A DNA stretch of 64,000 nucleotides, taken from positions 3,210,001-3,274,000 of the forward strand of contig NC_004463.1 in assembly GCF_000011365.1 (NCBI RefSeq), written 5' to 3'. The first letter of the stretch is position 1; every line of letters starts with the position of its first letter. The DNA comes from Bradyrhizobium diazoefficiens USDA 110 (GTDB lineage Bacteria; Pseudomonadota; Alphaproteobacteria; Rhizobiales; Xanthobacteraceae). Positions 25,435-34,327 of this stretch are shown piece after piece. Below the pieces are notes generated by a model, which saw nothing but the letters and a program-made list of their open reading frames with translations, did not search any database and had not been told where the DNA came from. Made by a program: the position numbers and the translations under genes.

Positions 25435-26952
25435 TCAGGATACCCGCCACTCCGGTACGCCATCGCCGGCCATCGCGATCTCGCCAAGCGAGCCGACCGG
25501 CGTGCGATCCATGTTGAGGAGATGCGCCAGCGTCGCGGTATCACCCGCCGGAATCCGTGCCAGCGTGCGGCGGTCATCTTCCGTGCGCAGCATCACCACA
25601 CCGTGCTCGACATCCCCGCCGCGGCCGTAGAGCACCGTAAAGCTCTCGACCTTGCCCTTGCCCGAGGCTTCCGCGACGAAATTCGGCACCGCGCGCTTGT
25701 TGCGGTCGGCCTCTTCTTGCACGCTCGTCTCCTGCGCCAGCGCCGCGCGCGGCGGCGCCTTCGAAACCACCAGCGCATGATGCTTGGTGACGAAGCCGCC
25801 CTGGCCGTAGAGCAGGCCGAGCCTGGCGCCATCGCGCAGGCGCCGCACCATCGCGCAGGCCGCATGCGTCATGTAGGTGTTGAGCGGCGCGCCGAAGAAG
25901 GTGAGGCCGCCGGTCACGGTCGGCTGCACGTCGGCGGAAAGGCCCAGCGTCCGCCGCGCCATCTTGGGCACGCAGGGGAAGCAGCTATAGAGCTCGATCG
26001 CTTCGAATGCCGTGCCGTCGCCGCCGGCGAGGTCCACCGCGGCTTTCAGCACCGCATTCTGCGGATGGCTCTCGTAGAACTGGTCGCGCAGGAGATAGTC
26101 GCGCGGCTCCTCCGCCGAGGCGCCGCCGAGCGGATAGACCAGTCTGTCCTCGGCGATACCCGCCGCGCGCGCCCTGGCAAGGCTGGTGAGCAGCAGCGCG
26201 CCACCCATGTTGACGCTGGGGTTGGCGACCATGAGCTTGTGGTAAGGCCAGGCGATGAGACGGTTGTCCGCGGTCGGCGTCGTGATCTCGTCCGGCGCAT
26301 AGCGTCGCTTCAGCCAGGCGTTTGGATTTTGTGCGGCGGCCTCGGAATAGCGCGACCACAGTGTGCCCGATTCTGCCATCGCTTCGCGCGGCGTCTGGCC
26401 CCAATGAGCGGAGGAGGCCGCCTCGTAGAACGGATAGACCGTGACGGGCCGGAACACGCCAAGCTTCACGGCCAGCGGTTTCTGAAACGCTGCGCCGCGC
26501 TTCGGCTCCTCGACATCATGCGCGAACGGCGTCCAAGGCAGCTTTGCGCCTGCGCGCTCGGCCTTGGTCGCGGTCGACTGCGCCTCCGCACCGCAGACCG
26601 CGGCAACGCTGCATTCGCCGCGCGCGATGCGCTTTGCGGCCTCGTGGATGTAGCGGATCGGGCTCTCGCCGCCGACCGGGCCGTAATGGCAATGCGAAGG
26701 CGTGATCCCGAGTCGCTGCGCCAGCAGCTTCTCCGGGTCGCGGTAGCGCCAGCTCAGGAAGTTGACGACGTCGAGCGACTGCACCTCGCCGAGCAGCTTT
26801 GCCCCGGCATCCGCTTCGGCGCGCCGCAGCGCCTGTTCGAGCAGATCGAACGGCTCGAGGCCCTCGGTGATCTCCTTGGGGCGGTCGACGATCTCGCCGA
26901 TGCCGACGATGACGGGGATGCGGTCTTCGGGGATGTTGGTATTGTCGGTCAT
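25435..26952 (-). CDS. Thiolase-like protein type 1 (acetyl-CoA acetyltransferase family) with C-terminal OB-like domain
   Basis: A 505-residue thiolase-fold protein of the TLP1 group, longer than ordinary thiolases (about 390) through an added C-terminal domain (about residues 410-505) resembling the TLP1 OB-fold extension. The start IPVIVGIGEIVDRP and the block ELYSCFPCVPKMARRTLGL (about 320-338) are characteristic. The expected nucleophilic region reads AAVCGAEAQST, so a cysteine is present but in an altered context; HAACAMVRRLRDG may correspond to the second catalytic segment. The substrate is probably an acyl-CoA, but TLP1 proteins lack a firmly established reaction. It lies 116 nt downstream of the nitronate monooxygenase gene, on the same strand. 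Confidence 0.8.
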   Translation of the reverse strand: MTDNTNIPEDRIPVIVGIGEIVDRPKEITEGLEPFDLLEQALRRAEADAGAKLLGEVQSLDVVNFLSWRYRDPEKLLAQRLGITPSHCHYGPVGGESPIRYIHEAAKRIARGECSVAAVCGAEAQSTATKAERAGAKLPWTPFAHDVEEPKRGAAFQKPLAVKLGVFRPVTVYPFYEAASSAHWGQTPREAMAESGTLWSRYSEAAAQNPNAWLKRRYAPDEITTPTADNRLIAWPYHKLMVANPSVNMGGALLLTSLARARAAGIAEDRLVYPLGGASAEEPRDYLLRDQFYESHPQNAVLKAAVDLAGGDGTAFEAIELYSCFPCVPKMARRTLGLSADVQPTVTGGLTFFGAPLNTYMTHAACAMVRRLRDGARLGLLYGQGGFVTKHHALVVSKAPPRAALAQETSVQEEADRNKRAVPNFVAEASGKGKVESFTVLYGRGGDVEHGVVMLRTEDDRRTLARIPAGDTATLAHLLNMDRTPVGSLGEIAMAGDGVPEWRVS

Positions 26953-26979
26953 GGCCTCAATTCACGATATCAGTTGCTT

Positions 26980-27059
26980 CGTCATTGCGAGCGAAGCGAA
27001 GCAATCCAGAATCTTTCCGCGGCGGCAGTCTGGATTGTTTCGCTACGCTCGCAATGACG
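26980..27059. repeat. Intergenic palindromic repeat, CGTCATTGCGAG family
   Basis: The ends CGTCATTGCGAGCGAAGCGA and TCGCAATGACG are inverted, with inner arms GCAATCCAGA / TCTGGATTG. It lies between two same-strand genes (27069 and 25435). Copies are at 36497-36583 and 55998-56084. Confidence 0.85.
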
Positions 27060-27068
27060 ATGTGGGTG

Positions 27069-28202
27069 CTACTCCGCCACCAGCTCATTCATGTGCTCGA
27101 CGGCCTCGGCAAACTCTTCCTTGAACTCCTGCACCACCGCGCCCGCCGACTTCACGCTGTCGATCAGGCCGACGCCCTGGCCGACGAAGTAGCTGACGAG
27201 ATCGCGCGCCCTGGCGTTGCCAGCCGCCGCCGCGCGGTCGATCGAATTGAAGGCGTCGCGGCTGATGATGCTTTGCAGCGGCATCGGCAGCGCACCGGGG
27301 CTCTCCGGCGCGCGGTCCCAGGCATCGGTCCACACCGAGCGGAGCTGCCGGGCGGGCTTTCCGGTACGTCCCTTCGAGCGCACCGCGTCACGCGAGGACG
27401 CGGCGATCATCTTTTCGCGGAAGATTTCCGTCGTCTCGGCTTCCACGGTCGCGAGCCACACCGAGCCGGTCCAGGCGCCGGCCGCGCCCATCGCCATGCA
27501 GGCCGCCATCTGCCGTCCCGTCATGATGCCGCCGGCCGCCAGCACCGGCACGTCGCGGATCTTCTTGATTGCCTTGATCACCTCCGGCACCAGCACCATG
27601 GTCGACACCTCGCCGCAATGGCCGCCGGCCTCGGTGCCCTGGACCACGAGGATATCGACGCCGGCCGCGACCTGGCGCAGCGCGTGCTCCTTGGCGCCGA
27701 CGAGAGCTGCGACCGGCACGCCGTGCTTCTTGCCCATCTCGATCATCGCTTTCGGCGGCACGCCGAGTGCGTTCGCGATCAGCCTGATCGGATGATTGAA
27801 CGAGACCTCGAGCAGTTGAAGCGCCGTCTTTCCGTCGAACGGCTGCGGCTGGTTGTCGGCCATTTCAGTGGTCGTCAGCTCGATGTCGTACTTCTTCAGG
27901 AGGTCGCGCGTGTAGTTGCGATGCTCTTGCGGCACGCGCGCTTCCAGGCTCTTCCAGGTGACGTCCTTCTCGCCCGCCGTCGAGATGTTCTCGGGGATCA
28001 GCACGTCGATGCCGTAGGGCTTGCCGTCGACGTGGTCGTCGATCCATTTCAGCTCGCGTTCGAGCGTATCAGGCGTGTGCACGGTGGCACCTAACACGCC
28101 GAAGCCGCCGGCGCGGCTGACGGCGGCGACGACGTCGCGGCAATGGCTGAAGGCGAGCAGCGGGAACTCGATGCCCAGCATGTCGCAGATCGGCGATTTC
28201 AT
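27069..28202 (-). CDS. Nitronate monooxygenase (2-nitropropane dioxygenase-like, FMN)
   Basis: A 377-residue FMN-dependent TIM-barrel oxygenase that detoxifies nitronates such as propionate-3-nitronate. QGTEAGGHCGEVST (about residues 184-197) holds the conserved active-site His, and LAAGGIMTGRQMAACMAMGAAGAWTGSVWLAT (in parts, about 222-253) is the phosphate-binding region of FMN. Some relatives are enoyl reductase-like, so an acyl-CoA role cannot be excluded given the context. It is divergent from the Baeyer-Villiger-type gene across a 268-nt gap and upstream of the TLP1 thiolase gene. Confidence 0.88.
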   Translation of the reverse strand: MKSPICDMLGIEFPLLAFSHCRDVVAAVSRAGGFGVLGATVHTPDTLERELKWIDDHVDGKPYGIDVLIPENISTAGEKDVTWKSLEARVPQEHRNYTRDLLKKYDIELTTTEMADNQPQPFDGKTALQLLEVSFNHPIRLIANALGVPPKAMIEMGKKHGVPVAALVGAKEHALRQVAAGVDILVVQGTEAGGHCGEVSTMVLVPEVIKAIKKIRDVPVLAAGGIMTGRQMAACMAMGAAGAWTGSVWLATVEAETTEIFREKMIAASSRDAVRSKGRTGKPARQLRSVWTDAWDRAPESPGALPMPLQSIISRDAFNSIDRAAAAGNARARDLVSYFVGQGVGLIDSVKSAGAVVQEFKEEFAEAVEHMNELVAE

Positions 28203-28470
28203 GGCTCTCTCCCGGCGGCCGTCGCGTTGCTGTTATTGCTTTGCGTTCTTGTTGTCCTTGGCGAAGGCCGTGCGACGCTAACCCATCGTCGCCGGCGATG
28301 CCAAGCCGGATTTCGCCGCGCATCTTGCGTATAGGCGCCACGCCACACGAGGAGCCATTCCGTCGCGCAAAATAAGCGGAGCGGCGGCCGTGAATGAGCC
28401 TCTTGCGCTTTGGCCGACGTGAGAGAATGCTGGCGAACAACAACAGACAACAACGAGGGAGCGCCAACCG
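28203..28470. other. 268-nt divergent intergenic region
   Basis: The region separates the nitronate monooxygenase gene from the monooxygenase gene at 28471 and must hold both promoters. I see no strong palindrome, repeat or RNA gene. A GAGGGAG ribosome binding site for the right-hand gene ends about 10 nt before its ATG. Confidence 0.5.
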
Positions 28471-30129
28471 ATGTCGCCAGCGCAATCGAGTCCGGCCGAG
28501 GCCAGTGAAGCCTATGACGTGGTCATCGTCGGCGCCGGCTTTGCCGGCATGTACATGTTGCATCGGCTGCGCAGGCTTGGCTTCTCGGCGCGAGTCTACG
28601 AGCAGGGCGGCGGGGTCGGCGGCACCTGGTACTGGAATCGTTATCCGGGCGCGCGCTGCGATGTCGAGAGCATGCAATATTCCTACTCGTTCTCGGAGGA
28701 GCTCCAGCAGGAATGGGACTGGACCGAACGCTACGCGCCGCAGGCAGAGATCCTGAAATACGCCAACCATGTCGCGGATCGTTTCGATCTGCGCCGCGAC
28801 ATCCAGTTCGACACGCGCGTCGAGCGCGCTGTCTTCGATGAACAGACTAATGGCTGGTCGGTGACGATTTCCGGCGGAAAGACGGTCGAAGCGAAGTTCG
28901 TCGTGCTCGCCACCGGCTGCCTGTCGAACGCGCGCAAGCCCGACATCAAGGGTCTCGAAAACTTCAAAGGTCCCGTCTACCACACCGGCAACTGGCCGCA
29001 CGAGCCCGTGGACTTCACGGGCCTGCGCGTTGGCCTCATCGGCACCGGTTCATCCGGCATCCAGTCGGCGCCCATCATTGCCGAGCAGGCAAAGCATCTC
29101 ACCGTCTTCCAGCGCACCGCGAATTTCTCGATTCCCGCCCGCAACGCCACGCTGACCGATGAGGAACGCGATGCGTTCCGCAACAACTATTCGGAGATCC
29201 GTCGCTTCGCCCGCGAGGTCGCGCGCAACGGCATCTATGCCGAGCAGCCCGATCGCGGCGCTCTCGACGACAGCGAGGATGACAGGCACGCCAGATACGG
29301 GGCGCGTTGGGATCGCGGCGGGCTCACCTTCATGTACGCCTACAACAATCTCGGCCTGGATCTGGCCGCGAATGACACCGCCGCCGACTACGTGCGCGGC
29401 AAGATCACCGAGATCGTCAAGGACGCCAGCACTGCGAAATTGCTCCAGCCGAACAGCCATCCGATCGGCACCAAGCGCATCTGCATCGATACGGATTACT
29501 TCGCGACCTTCAACCGGCCGAATGTCTCATTGGTCGACATCAAGACCAATCCGATCGAGGAGATCACCGCGAACGCTGTCCGTGTCGCGGGGGCAGATCA
29601 CGAGGTCGATGCGCTGGTGATGGCGACCGGCTTCGACGCCATGACCGGATCGGTCGCCCGGATCGGCATTCGCGGTCGCGGCGGGCGGACGCCGAACCAG
29701 AAATGGGCCGAGGGCCCCAAGACCTATCTCGGCCTGATGAGCGCAGGCTTTCCCAATCTCTTCATCATCACCGGGCCCGGCAGCCCGTCGGTGCTATCGA
29801 ACATGATCGTGTCGATCGAGCAGCATGTCGACTGGATCGCCGACTGCCTCCTCCACATGCGCAAGCAAGGCCTCGCCACGATGGAGGCGGACGGAGGGGC
29901 GGAGGACAAGTGGGTCGCGCACGTCAACGAAGTTGCCCATGGCACGCTCTATCCGCAGGCCAATTCCTGGTACATGGGCGCCAACATCCCAGGCAAGCCG
30001 CGCATCTTCATGCCCTATATCGGCGGCGTCGGGGTCTACCGGCGGATCTGCGACGAGGTCGCGGGGAAGGGGTATGAGGGGTTCGTGATGACACGGGCGG
30101 AGCAGCCGCGCAGGGTGGTGACGGGTTAG
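28471..30129 (+). CDS. Flavin monooxygenase, Baeyer-Villiger type (cyclohexanone monooxygenase-like)
   Basis: A 552-residue FAD- and NADPH-dependent oxygenase inserting oxygen next to a ketone to give an ester or lactone. Two Rossmann motifs flank the fingerprint: GAGFAG (residues 21-26) for FAD and GTGSSG (191-196) for NADPH. The Baeyer-Villiger fingerprint FKGPVYHTGNWP (165-176) matches FxGxxxHxxxWP exactly. GGTWYWNRYPGARCDVES (50-67) is typical of cyclohexanone-type enzymes. The substrate is unknown; alicyclic or aromatic ketones are usual. It stands as a single gene facing the glutathione transferase gene. Confidence 0.92.
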   Translation: MSPAQSSPAEASEAYDVVIVGAGFAGMYMLHRLRRLGFSARVYEQGGGVGGTWYWNRYPGARCDVESMQYSYSFSEELQQEWDWTERYAPQAEILKYANHVADRFDLRRDIQFDTRVERAVFDEQTNGWSVTISGGKTVEAKFVVLATGCLSNARKPDIKGLENFKGPVYHTGNWPHEPVDFTGLRVGLIGTGSSGIQSAPIIAEQAKHLTVFQRTANFSIPARNATLTDEERDAFRNNYSEIRRFAREVARNGIYAEQPDRGALDDSEDDRHARYGARWDRGGLTFMYAYNNLGLDLAANDTAADYVRGKITEIVKDASTAKLLQPNSHPIGTKRICIDTDYFATFNRPNVSLVDIKTNPIEEITANAVRVAGADHEVDALVMATGFDAMTGSVARIGIRGRGGRTPNQKWAEGPKTYLGLMSAGFPNLFIITGPGSPSVLSNMIVSIEQHVDWIADCLLHMRKQGLATMEADGGAEDKWVAHVNEVAHGTLYPQANSWYMGANIPGKPRIFMPYIGGVGVYRRICDEVAGKGYEGFVMTRAEQPRRVVTG

Positions 30130-30242
30130 GCCGGATGCATGACACCGGCGTGAGGCCCGCGCCGGACGCAGAGCCGGCAGGGCTTGTCATCGGCCGCTCG
30201 CGGGCTAATTAATGCAGGCGCATCTTTCCGCCGGAGCCCCGC

Positions 30243-31118
30243 ATGACTGACGTCCCCGCCTACGTGCCGCCCAAAGTCTGGACCTGGAACAAGGAGAATG
30301 GCGGGCAGTTCGCCAGCATCAACCGCCCGATCGCCGGCCCCACCCACGACAAGGAGCTGCCGGTCGGCCGCCATCCGCTCCAGCTCTATTCGCTGGCGAC
30401 CCCGAACGGGGTGAAGGTCACGGTGATGCTGGAGGAGCTTCTGGCGCTCGGCCACAAGGGGGCCGAATACGACGCCTGGCTGATCAGGATCGGCAACGGC
30501 GACCAGTTCGGCAGCGGCTTCGTCGACATCAATCCGAACTCGAAAATCCCGGCGCTGATGGACCGCTCCGGCCCCGAGCCGGTCAGGGTGTTCGAGTCCG
30601 GCTCGATCCTGTTCTATCTCGCCGAGAAGTTCGGCGCCTTCCTGCCGAAGGACATCAAGACCCGCACCGAAGCGATGTCCTGGCTGTTCTGGCAGATGGG
30701 CAGCGCGCCGTACCTCGGCGGCGGCTTCGGCCATTTCTACGCCTACGCGCCGACCAAGATCGAATACGCCATCGACCGTTTTGCGATGGAAACCAAGCGC
30801 CAGCTCGACGTGCTCGACCGGCGCCTCGCCGACAACGAATATCTCGCGGGCAGCGAGTACACCATCGCCGACATCGCGGTGTGGCCCTGGTATGGCGCGC
30901 TCGCCAAGGGGCTGGTGTACGGCGCCGGCGAATTCCTCTCGGTGCAGGACTATAAGAACGTGCAGCGCTGGACCGACGAGATCGCCAAGCGTCCGGCCGT
31001 GAAGCGCGGCCGCATGGTCAACCGCGTCTCCGGCGACCCCGCCAGCCAGCTCCACGAGCGCCACGACGCATCCGATTTCGAAACCAAGACGCAGGACAAG
31101 CTCGCGCCGGCGACGTAG
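30243..31118 (+). CDS. yghU: Glutathione transferase-family disulfide-bond oxidoreductase, YghU-like
   Basis: A 291-residue glutathione transferase of the Nu class (YghU/YfcG relatives), which reduces disulfides using glutathione and has weak peroxidase activity. The long N-terminal extension (PPKVWTWNKENGGQFASINRPIAG, in parts, residues 9-32) is specific to YghU. The thioredoxin-like domain covers about 45-130 and contains YSLATPNGVKVTVMLEEL with the Thr-Pro-Asn turn that binds glutathione; a helical C-terminal domain follows. The length equals E. coli YghU. There is no operon partner; the following gap holds nested repeats. Confidence 0.88.
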   Translation: MTDVPAYVPPKVWTWNKENGGQFASINRPIAGPTHDKELPVGRHPLQLYSLATPNGVKVTVMLEELLALGHKGAEYDAWLIRIGNGDQFGSGFVDINPNSKIPALMDRSGPEPVRVFESGSILFYLAEKFGAFLPKDIKTRTEAMSWLFWQMGSAPYLGGGFGHFYAYAPTKIEYAIDRFAMETKRQLDVLDRRLADNEYLAGSEYTIADIAVWPWYGALAKGLVYGAGEFLSVQDYKNVQRWTDEIAKRPAVKRGRMVNRVSGDPASQLHERHDASDFETKTQDKLAPAT

Positions 31119-31133
31119 GTGTCGCTGTCTTCG

Positions 31134-31282
31134 CCTCTCCCCGCGTGCGGGGAGCTTCGTAGGGTGGGCAAAGCGGAGCGTGCCCACCACGTCATGCGAA
31201 GAGCCGAGATGGTGGGCACGGCGCGCGAAGAGCGCGCCTTTGCCCACCCTACGGGACTCTCCCCGCAAGTACGGAGAGAGGG
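31134..31282. repeat. Palindromic repeat of the CTCTCCCCGC family, interrupted by a second repeat
   Basis: The left part CCTCTCCCCGCGTGCGGGGAG (shortened here) ends at 31154, and the matching right part GACTCTCCCCGCAAG to GGAGAGAGGG lies at 31254-31282. Between them sits a complete GTAGGGTGGGC repeat (31158-31253), so one mobile repeat appears to have landed in another. Confidence 0.7.
31158..31253. repeat. Intergenic palindromic repeat, CGTAGGGTGGGC family (nested copy)
   Basis: The ends CGTAGGGTGGGCAAAGCG and GCGCCTTTGCCCACCCTACG are long inverted repeats with an inner CGTGCCCACCA / TGGTGGGCACG pair. Other copies: 33274, 39010 and 44400. Confidence 0.88.
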
Positions 31283-31293
31283 ACGGATAGAGT

Positions 31294-32571
31294 TCAGGCC
31301 ATGCTCAGCTCGTGCCGGCCGACGACCATCCAGTGCACCTCGTCCGGACCGTCGGCAAAGCGCAGGTGGCGCACGTCCTGGTACATCTCGGCGAGCGGGG
31401 TCCAGTGCGAGATGCCGGTGGCGCCGTGCATCTGGATGGCCTGGTCGATGATCTTGCAGGCGCGCTCTGGCACCATGGCCTTCACCATGGAGACCCAGAC
31501 GCGGGCTTCCTTGTTACCGAGCACGTCCATGGCCTTCGCCGCCTTCAACACCATCAGCCGCATCGCCTCGATCTCGCAGCGCGCCTGCGCGATGATCTGC
31601 ATGTTGCCGCCGAGATGGGCGATCTTCTTGCCGAAGGCTTCGCGGGTCAGGCCGCGCTGCACCATCAGATCGAGCGCCTTCTCGGCCTTGCCGATGGTGC
31701 GCATGCAGTGATGGATGCGCCCCGGGCCGAGGCGGAGCTGCGAGATCTCGAAGCCGCGGCCTTCGCCGAGCAGCATGTTCTCCTTCGGCACGCGCACATT
31801 GTTGAAGCGCATGTGCATGTGGCCGCGCGGGGCGTGGTCCTGGCCGAACACGTACATGGGTCCGAGCACCTCGACGCCGGGCGTGTCGCGCGGCACCAGG
31901 ATCTGCGACTGCTGCTTGCTCGGCGCCGCATCCGGATTGGTCTTCACCATCACGATGAGGATCTTGCAGCGGGGATCCCCTAGGCCGGAGATGTAATACT
32001 TCTCGCCGTTGATGACCCATTCGTCGCCGACGAGCTTGGCCGTCGTCGAGATGTTCTTGGCGTCGGAGGAGGCGACGTTCGGCTCGGTCATGACATAGGC
32101 CGAGCGGATCTCGCCGTTGAGCAGCGGCTTCAGCCACTTCTCCTTCTGCTCCTTGGTGCCGACGCGCTCCAGCACCTCCATGTTGCCGGTGTCGGGCGCC
32201 GAGCAGTTCATCGTCTCGGAGGCCAGCGGGCTCTTGCCGAGCTCGGAGGCGATATAGGCATAGTCGAGATTCTTCAGGCCCTGGCCGGTCTCGTCATCGG
32301 GCAGGAAGAAGTTCCAGAGGCCTTCCTTCTTGGCCTTGTTCTTGGCGACCTCGAGTACTTCGAGCTGCTTCGGCGTAAAACTCCAGCGGTCTTCCTTGCT
32401 CTCGCCAGCCTTGGCGAACTCGATCGACATCGGCTCGACGGTGTCGCGGATGAACTTCCTGACGTGATCGTAGAGCGGGCGAACCTGGTCCGACATGCGG
32501 AGGTCGTTGAGCTCGTCGCCCGGATTGAGCGTGTAGTTGGTGGTGCGGGGAATGTAGGTGTGTTTTGTCAT
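31294..32571 (-). CDS. ACAD10/11-type acyl-CoA dehydrogenase, LvaC-like
   Basis: A 425-residue FAD acyl-CoA dehydrogenase-fold protein. LGPGRIHHCMR (281-291) and RFADGPDEVHW (404-414) are hallmarks of the ACAD10/ACAD11/LvaC branch, in which the usual catalytic Glu is Asp (here D407). Members act on 4-phosphoryloxyacyl-CoA made by a partner kinase and help convert 4-hydroxyacyl-CoA to 2-enoyl- or 3-hydroxyacyl-CoA. ATG 32571 has GGAGGAAC just upstream. A kinase and a DUF6285 gene of the matching system lie 2.5-4.9 kb away. Substrate chain length is unknown. Confidence 0.85.
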   Translation of the reverse strand: MTKHTYIPRTTNYTLNPGDELNDLRMSDQVRPLYDHVRKFIRDTVEPMSIEFAKAGESKEDRWSFTPKQLEVLEVAKNKAKKEGLWNFFLPDDETGQGLKNLDYAYIASELGKSPLASETMNCSAPDTGNMEVLERVGTKEQKEKWLKPLLNGEIRSAYVMTEPNVASSDAKNISTTAKLVGDEWVINGEKYYISGLGDPRCKILIVMVKTNPDAAPSKQQSQILVPRDTPGVEVLGPMYVFGQDHAPRGHMHMRFNNVRVPKENMLLGEGRGFEISQLRLGPGRIHHCMRTIGKAEKALDLMVQRGLTREAFGKKIAHLGGNMQIIAQARCEIEAMRLMVLKAAKAMDVLGNKEARVWVSMVKAMVPERACKIIDQAIQMHGATGISHWTPLAEMYQDVRHLRFADGPDEVHWMVVGRHELSMA

Positions 32572-32742
32572 TGTTCCTCCCGGGGGCGCTGAGTTCGTGC
32601 TGAACGCGAGAATAGTCGCAGCGTGGCCAAAGTGCGAGCGCGCATTTTTCGCGCGAGCCATGCCACGCGATGGAATATCGCGAGGGCGTTTGAAATGTTG
32701 TTTGAACGGAGTGGGTGGCAGGCGCGGGCCGCACTCACGGTT

Positions 32743-32842
32743 GTCATCGCCCGGCTTGACCGGGCGATCCAGTACTCCGTGACGTCAGCGACTCACGGAG
32801 AAGCCGCGGCGTACTGGATTCCCCGCCTTCGCGGGGAATGAC
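32743..32842. repeat. Intergenic palindromic repeat, GTCATCGCCCGGCTTGAC family
   Basis: The left hairpin CGCCCGGCTTGACCGGGCG and right hairpin CCCCGCCTTCGCGGGG flank inner arms ATCCAGTAC / GTACTGGAT. This is the only copy of its type in the window. It lies in the 285-nt gap upstream of the ACAD10/11-type gene; the rest of that gap shows no gene. Confidence 0.8.
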
Positions 32843-32856
32843 AGCGTCCTGGGCAA

Positions 32857-33237
32857 TCAGTTCGGCATCCGGTGCATCGCGCAGATCTTGTTGCCGTCGA
32901 GATCGCGCAAGTAGGCGAGATAAAGCTTGTTCCCCGCGCCCTCGCGGATGCCGGGCGGATTCTCGATCGGCGTTCCGCCGGCGGCGACGCCAGCCGCGTG
33001 CCACCTGTCGACCTGCTCAGGCGAGTTGGCGGCAAAGCCGATGGTGCCGCCGTTCGCGCAGGTCGCGGGCTCGCCGTTGATCGGCTTCGTCACCGAGAAC
33101 ACGCCGGTCTTGGTGATGTAGAAGATGCGATGGCCGTCGACCCGTGCAGGCCGCACCTCGAGCGTGCTGAGCAGCTGGTCGTAGAAAGCCTTCGCCTTGT
33201 CGAGGTCGTTGGTGCCGATCATGATGTGTGAAAACAT
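32857..33237 (-). CDS. VOC/glyoxalase-family protein
   Basis: A 126-residue single-module vicinal-oxygen-chelate protein. It begins MFSHIMIGTNDLDKAKAFYD, the typical first beta-alpha-beta unit with a metal-ligand His at residue 4, and ends in LAYLRDLDGNKICAMHR, where the closing strand normally supplies the second half-site. Such proteins may be glyoxalases, resistance proteins or dioxygenase-like; no specific function can be assigned. It lies between the ACAD10/11-type gene and the SDR gene on the same strand, separated from each by repeats. Confidence 0.8.
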   Translation of the reverse strand: MFSHIMIGTNDLDKAKAFYDQLLSTLEVRPARVDGHRIFYITKTGVFSVTKPINGEPATCANGGTIGFAANSPEQVDRWHAAGVAAGGTPIENPPGIREGAGNKLYLAYLRDLDGNKICAMHRMPN

Positions 33238-33273
33238 TCGCCCTGTCCCCTCTGCGCTCACAAAACGAGAAGC

Positions 33274-33363
33274 CGTAGGGTGGGCAAAGCGCAGCGTGCC
33301 CACCACGGCCTTCGAAAGTATTTCTGGTGGGCACGGCGCAAGAGCGCCTTTGCCCACCCTACG
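33274..33363. repeat. Intergenic palindromic repeat, CGTAGGGTGGGC family
   Basis: The left end CGTAGGGTGGGCAAAGCGC is mirrored by GCGCCTTTGCCCACCCTACG across a short spacer. It ends 5 nt before the SDR stop codon at 33369 on the opposite side. Confidence 0.88.
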
Positions 33364-33368
33364 AGATG

Positions 33369-34148
33369 TCAAAACGCGGTATAGCCGCCGTCGATCACGA
33401 ACGTATCGGCCGTATGATACGACGACGCCCTGCTCATCAGATACACCGCGATGCCGCCGAAATCGCTGGCCTCGCCGAAGCGACGCTGCGGAATGCGCGG
33501 CATCACATTGGCGACGAACTTGTCGTTGGCCATGAGGCCGGCGGTCATGTCGCTCTTGATCCAGCCGGGCAGGATCGCATTCGCAGTGACGCCGTGGCGT
33601 GCCAGCTCGACGCCGAGCGCGCGCACCAGCGCGTTGATGGCAGCCTTGGTCGCGGCATAGTGCTCGTTGCGCGCGGTGCCGAAGATCGAGGCGAGGCTCG
33701 AGGTCGCGACCAGCCGGCCGAAGGGATCGCCGGCATTGGCGCGGTCGGTCATGTGTCTGGCGGCCGCCTGGAACGCGTGGAACACGCCGTCGAGATTGGT
33801 CGTAAACATCGTGCGCCATTCCTCTTCGGTGCGCTCGATGAAGGAGCGCCGGCCGCCGCCGCCGATGCCGGCATTGGCGAAGCAGCCGTCGACCCGGCCG
33901 AAGGTGTCGAGCGTGGCCTTCATCGCGGCATTGACCGATGCCGGATCGGTGACGTCGCAGACGCGGGTATCCACCTTGCCGGCGAGTCCCGCCAGGCTCG
34001 CGGCAGCGCTTCTGTTCTTGTCAGGATTGCGGCCCCAGATCGAAACGTTGCAGCCCTGGCCGGCCAGTGCCTGCGCGATGCCGAGCCCGATGCCGCCATT
34101 GCCGCCGGTGATCACGGCGACACGGCCGGAGAGGTCGAAAAGGTTCAT
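33369..34148 (-). CDS. Short-chain dehydrogenase/reductase
   Basis: A 259-residue classical SDR. TGGNGGIGLGIA (about residues 13-24) is the NAD(P) motif, NAGIGGGG follows at about 89, Ser in ATSSLASIFG and the YAATK pair (about 153-157) complete the catalytic set. It ends with the usual FVIDGGYTAF. ATG 34148 is used because the following MNLFDLSGRVAVITGG is the normal family start; an upstream in-frame ATG at 34193 would add 15 unlike residues. It is divergent from the crotonase-kinase-DUF6285 operon, so it is a candidate for the LvaD-like 3-hydroxyacyl dehydrogenase role, which is inference. Confidence 0.85.
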   Translation of the reverse strand: MNLFDLSGRVAVITGGNGGIGLGIAQALAGQGCNVSIWGRNPDKNRSAAASLAGLAGKVDTRVCDVTDPASVNAAMKATLDTFGRVDGCFANAGIGGGGRRSFIERTEEEWRTMFTTNLDGVFHAFQAAARHMTDRANAGDPFGRLVATSSLASIFGTARNEHYAATKAAINALVRALGVELARHGVTANAILPGWIKSDMTAGLMANDKFVANVMPRIPQRRFGEASDFGGIAVYLMSRASSYHTADTFVIDGGYTAF

Positions 34149-34327
34149 GGCGCGTTTCCCGTTTTTGGCAAGACTTTCTGGCATGACGCGCATCAGCCGC
34201 TGCGCGCAAGATTGCTTGCTATGCTCCGATCACCATGGACAAGACCGCGCCAAAAATCAAATATGCGCCCCGGCAAAAGTAATTCCGGTCTGCGAAACTG
34301 ACGCAGGCCGCAACTGACGAGGAAACC

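Noticed and set aside
32857..33819. Fusion of an SDR fragment to the VOC protein in one 320-codon frame
   Set aside because: The first two thirds are an out-of-frame reading of the real SDR gene and a repeat; the VOC protein starts at 33237.
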